6,349 nt of DNA from an uncultured Cryptobacterium sp. Its GTDB lineage: Bacteria > Actinomycetota > Coriobacteriia > Coriobacteriales > Eggerthellaceae. Shown piece by piece: positions 5,355 through 6,349 of this stretch. The number at the start of each line of letters is the position of its first letter. Within the stretch, counting starts at the first letter, position 1. The DNA is taken from assembly GCA_900554685.1 (NCBI GenBank), contig USIG01000101.1, forward strand, positions 1-6,349, given 5' to 3'. A program made the position numbers and the translations under genes. The notes under the pieces were generated by a model, which saw only the letters and a program-made list of their open reading frames with translations, had not been told where the DNA came from and searched no databases.

Positions 5355-5396
5355 GATTAGCTGATTGAGGCAAGGTGATTAGCTTGGTCAGCTTTT
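5355..5396. repeat. Direct GATTAGCT repeats within an imperfect hairpin before DUF262
   Basis: GATTAGCT occurs at 5355-5362 and 5377-5384, 22 nt apart, or about two helical turns. The same stretch can fold with AGCTGA (5359-5364) against TCAGCT (5388-5393) and inner CAAG (5371-5374) against CTTG (5383-5386), followed by TTT. It lies about 40-80 nt before the DUF262 start, so it could be a pair of regulator sites on one DNA face or a leader hairpin. Both readings are inference. Confidence 0.35.
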
Positions 5397-5432
5397 GGAT
5401 GCCTGAATGCTAGTCATCAAAAGGAGAAAACA

Positions 5433-6349
5433 TTGAAGGGCGAGGAACGCTACTTATTAAATCTTTTAGAAGGTACTAAAACTCGTTTTGTTATTCCCGT
5501 TTATCAGAGGAATTATGATTGGAAAATTGAGCAATGTAAGCAGCTTTTTGATGATCTTGAGGATGTGGTAGTAGAAGGCTCAGAATCACATTTCTTTGGC
5601 AGTATTGTCTCAAAGGCTGATGGTGATGTTCGAGTGGTCATTGATGGCCAACAGCGAATTACCACCTCGTATCTTTTGCTTTTATCGCTTGTGAAACAAG
5701 TTCGAAGTGGAGTGATTATTTCCGAAGATGAAAATCTTGCGGATATGGTAAATGAAGAGTATTTGATAGACAAATGGCATAAAGATCAACGGAAGTTAAA
5801 GTTAAAGCTTATAAAAGACGATCAAGCGGCATTTGAGGCCATTTACGATGGTGATGAAAACAAATTTATCCAAGAATCAAATGTTACTCAGAACTACTTA
5901 TATTTTCGCGACCGGATAGCAAGAACCCACTTAAATGCTGATGAGTTGAAGAATGCTATAGAAAAACTGATGATCATCGATATTAAGCTTGATAAAGATG
6001 ATGATGCGCAGCGTATCTTCGAAAGCCTTAATTCAACGGGTCTTGATTTAAGTGAAGGCGATAAGATTCGTAACTTTATTCTTATGGGGTTAAACCCCGA
6101 GGAACAAGAATATTGTTATGAAAAGTATTGGAATGCTATTGAGAAAAATACTAACTACGATGTGAGCGGGTTTGCACGAAACTGGTTGGCCGCTATTCGT
6201 CGCAAAACGCCAACAATTAAAAAGGTTTACATGGTATTCAAAGATCATGTAAAAACCCATAATCTTGATACACGCGAATTGCTTGCAGAGCTAGAGAAGT
6301 ATTCCGAGCATTATAAAGCTATTACTACTGCAGATTCTGGAAATCACAA
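5433..6349 (+). CDS. DUF262 family protein (GmrS/ParB-like nuclease domain), 3' truncated by window
   Basis: The frame starts at TTG 5433, with AAGGAG (5421-5426) placed 6 nt before it, and stays open to the window end (305 complete codons). The N-terminus has the family motif IPVYQRNYDW (21-30), then HFFGSIV (53-59) and the hallmark VIDGQQRITT, with D71-G72-Q73-Q74-R75. DUF262 proteins share this DGQQR site with the ParB/Srx fold, and in GmrSD-type enzymes it takes part in nucleotide-dependent restriction of modified phage DNA. A second family block is at 196-215 (FESLNSTGLDLSEGDKIRNF). Many relatives carry a C-terminal DUF1524 HNH-type nuclease domain, which would lie outside the window. 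A likely role is anti-phage defence in the cytoplasm, inferred from family. The gene stands alone after an AT-rich leader and diverges from the Phd antitoxin gene. Confidence 0.88.
   Translation, partial: MKGEERYLLNLLEGTKTRFVIPVYQRNYDWKIEQCKQLFDDLEDVVVEGSESHFFGSIVSKADGDVRVVIDGQQRITTSYLLLLSLVKQVRSGVIISEDENLADMVNEEYLIDKWHKDQRKLKLKLIKDDQAAFEAIYDGDENKFIQESNVTQNYLYFRDRIARTHLNADELKNAIEKLMIIDIKLDKDDDAQRIFESLNSTGLDLSEGDKIRNFILMGLNPEEQEYCYEKYWNAIEKNTNYDVSGFARNWLAAIRRKTPTIKKVYMVFKDHVKTHNLDTRELLAELEKYSEHYKAITTADSGNH

Larger units (their letters stand above)
5017..5432. other. AT-rich intergenic region with weak hairpins, no supported gene
   Basis: This stretch separates the divergent Phd and DUF262 genes and must hold both promoters, but no convincing -35/-10 pair stands out. 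It is visibly richer in A and T than the genes around it. It contains a GCAT...ATGC symmetry around AATATT (5040-5057) close to the Phd start, TTCAAA/TTTGAA arms (5161-5178), an 8-bp hairpin at 5237-5261 and repeated GATTAGCT at 5355-5384. A 30-codon hydrophobic frame (5248-5340) has no good RBS and is not called as a gene. Confidence 0.6.

Noticed and set aside
5513..5773. 86-codon minus-strand frame inside the DUF262 gene
   Set aside because: It is Ser/Thr-rich and antisense to the conserved DGQQR region, a typical shadow frame.
1..6349. CRISPR arrays, tRNA or rRNA genes, insertion sequences
   Set aside because: No regularly spaced repeats, no cloverleaf with a conserved TTCGA arm, no transposase frame and no terminal inverted repeats with target duplications were seen on either strand.

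Overview
The window reads like a chromosomal stretch from a mid-GC Gram-positive bacterium. The best guess is a member of the Coriobacteriia (Actinomycetota), with a low-GC Firmicute as the alternative. Supporting signs are strong purine-rich ribosome binding sites, GTG and TTG starts, a lipobox lipoprotein, and a glycine-zipper small protein next to a metal P-type ATPase. The assignment rests on protein flavour only and is uncertain.

Layout. Positions 1-338 hold the 3' end of the ribosomal protein S1 gene, closed by a clear intrinsic terminator (363-397). After a non-coding leader with a perfect 13-nt palindrome (492-504) comes a two-gene operon (564-3100). Its first gene encodes a 144-aa membrane-anchored, acidic, His-tailed protein of DUF6110 type. 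Its second, 5 nt downstream, encodes a 698-aa heavy-metal P-type ATPase with an N-terminal PGRIRI motif instead of CxxC and an SCA motif instead of CPC in the membrane. A 17-nt perfect inverted repeat covers the GTG start of the ATPase. This module resembles the P1B-6 ATPase plus small-protein arrangement reported for ferrosome (iron-storage organelle) loci, and it is the most interesting system in the window. A hairpin terminator follows (3144-3171).

From about 3.2 to 5.0 kb lies an accessory patch. It contains an HI1420-type helix-turn-helix antitoxin on the minus strand, a divergent lipoprotein gene on the plus strand, a MntA-like minimal nucleotidyltransferase followed by a 30-codon remnant that could be its HEPN toxin, and a Phd/YefM-type antitoxin on the minus strand. 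A 20-bp near-perfect operator-like palindrome sits between the first two genes. None of the three antitoxin-type genes has a recognisable intact toxin beside it.

An AT-rich gap of about 400 bases (5017-5432), holding only weak hairpins and one tiny dubious ORF, leads to the last gene. This is a DUF262 (GmrS/ParB-like nuclease family) protein starting at a TTG with a strong RBS and running off the window end. It is probably an anti-phage or modified-DNA restriction factor. The antitoxin relics next to a DUF262 gene suggest a defence or mobile-DNA hot spot beside a conserved housekeeping locus.
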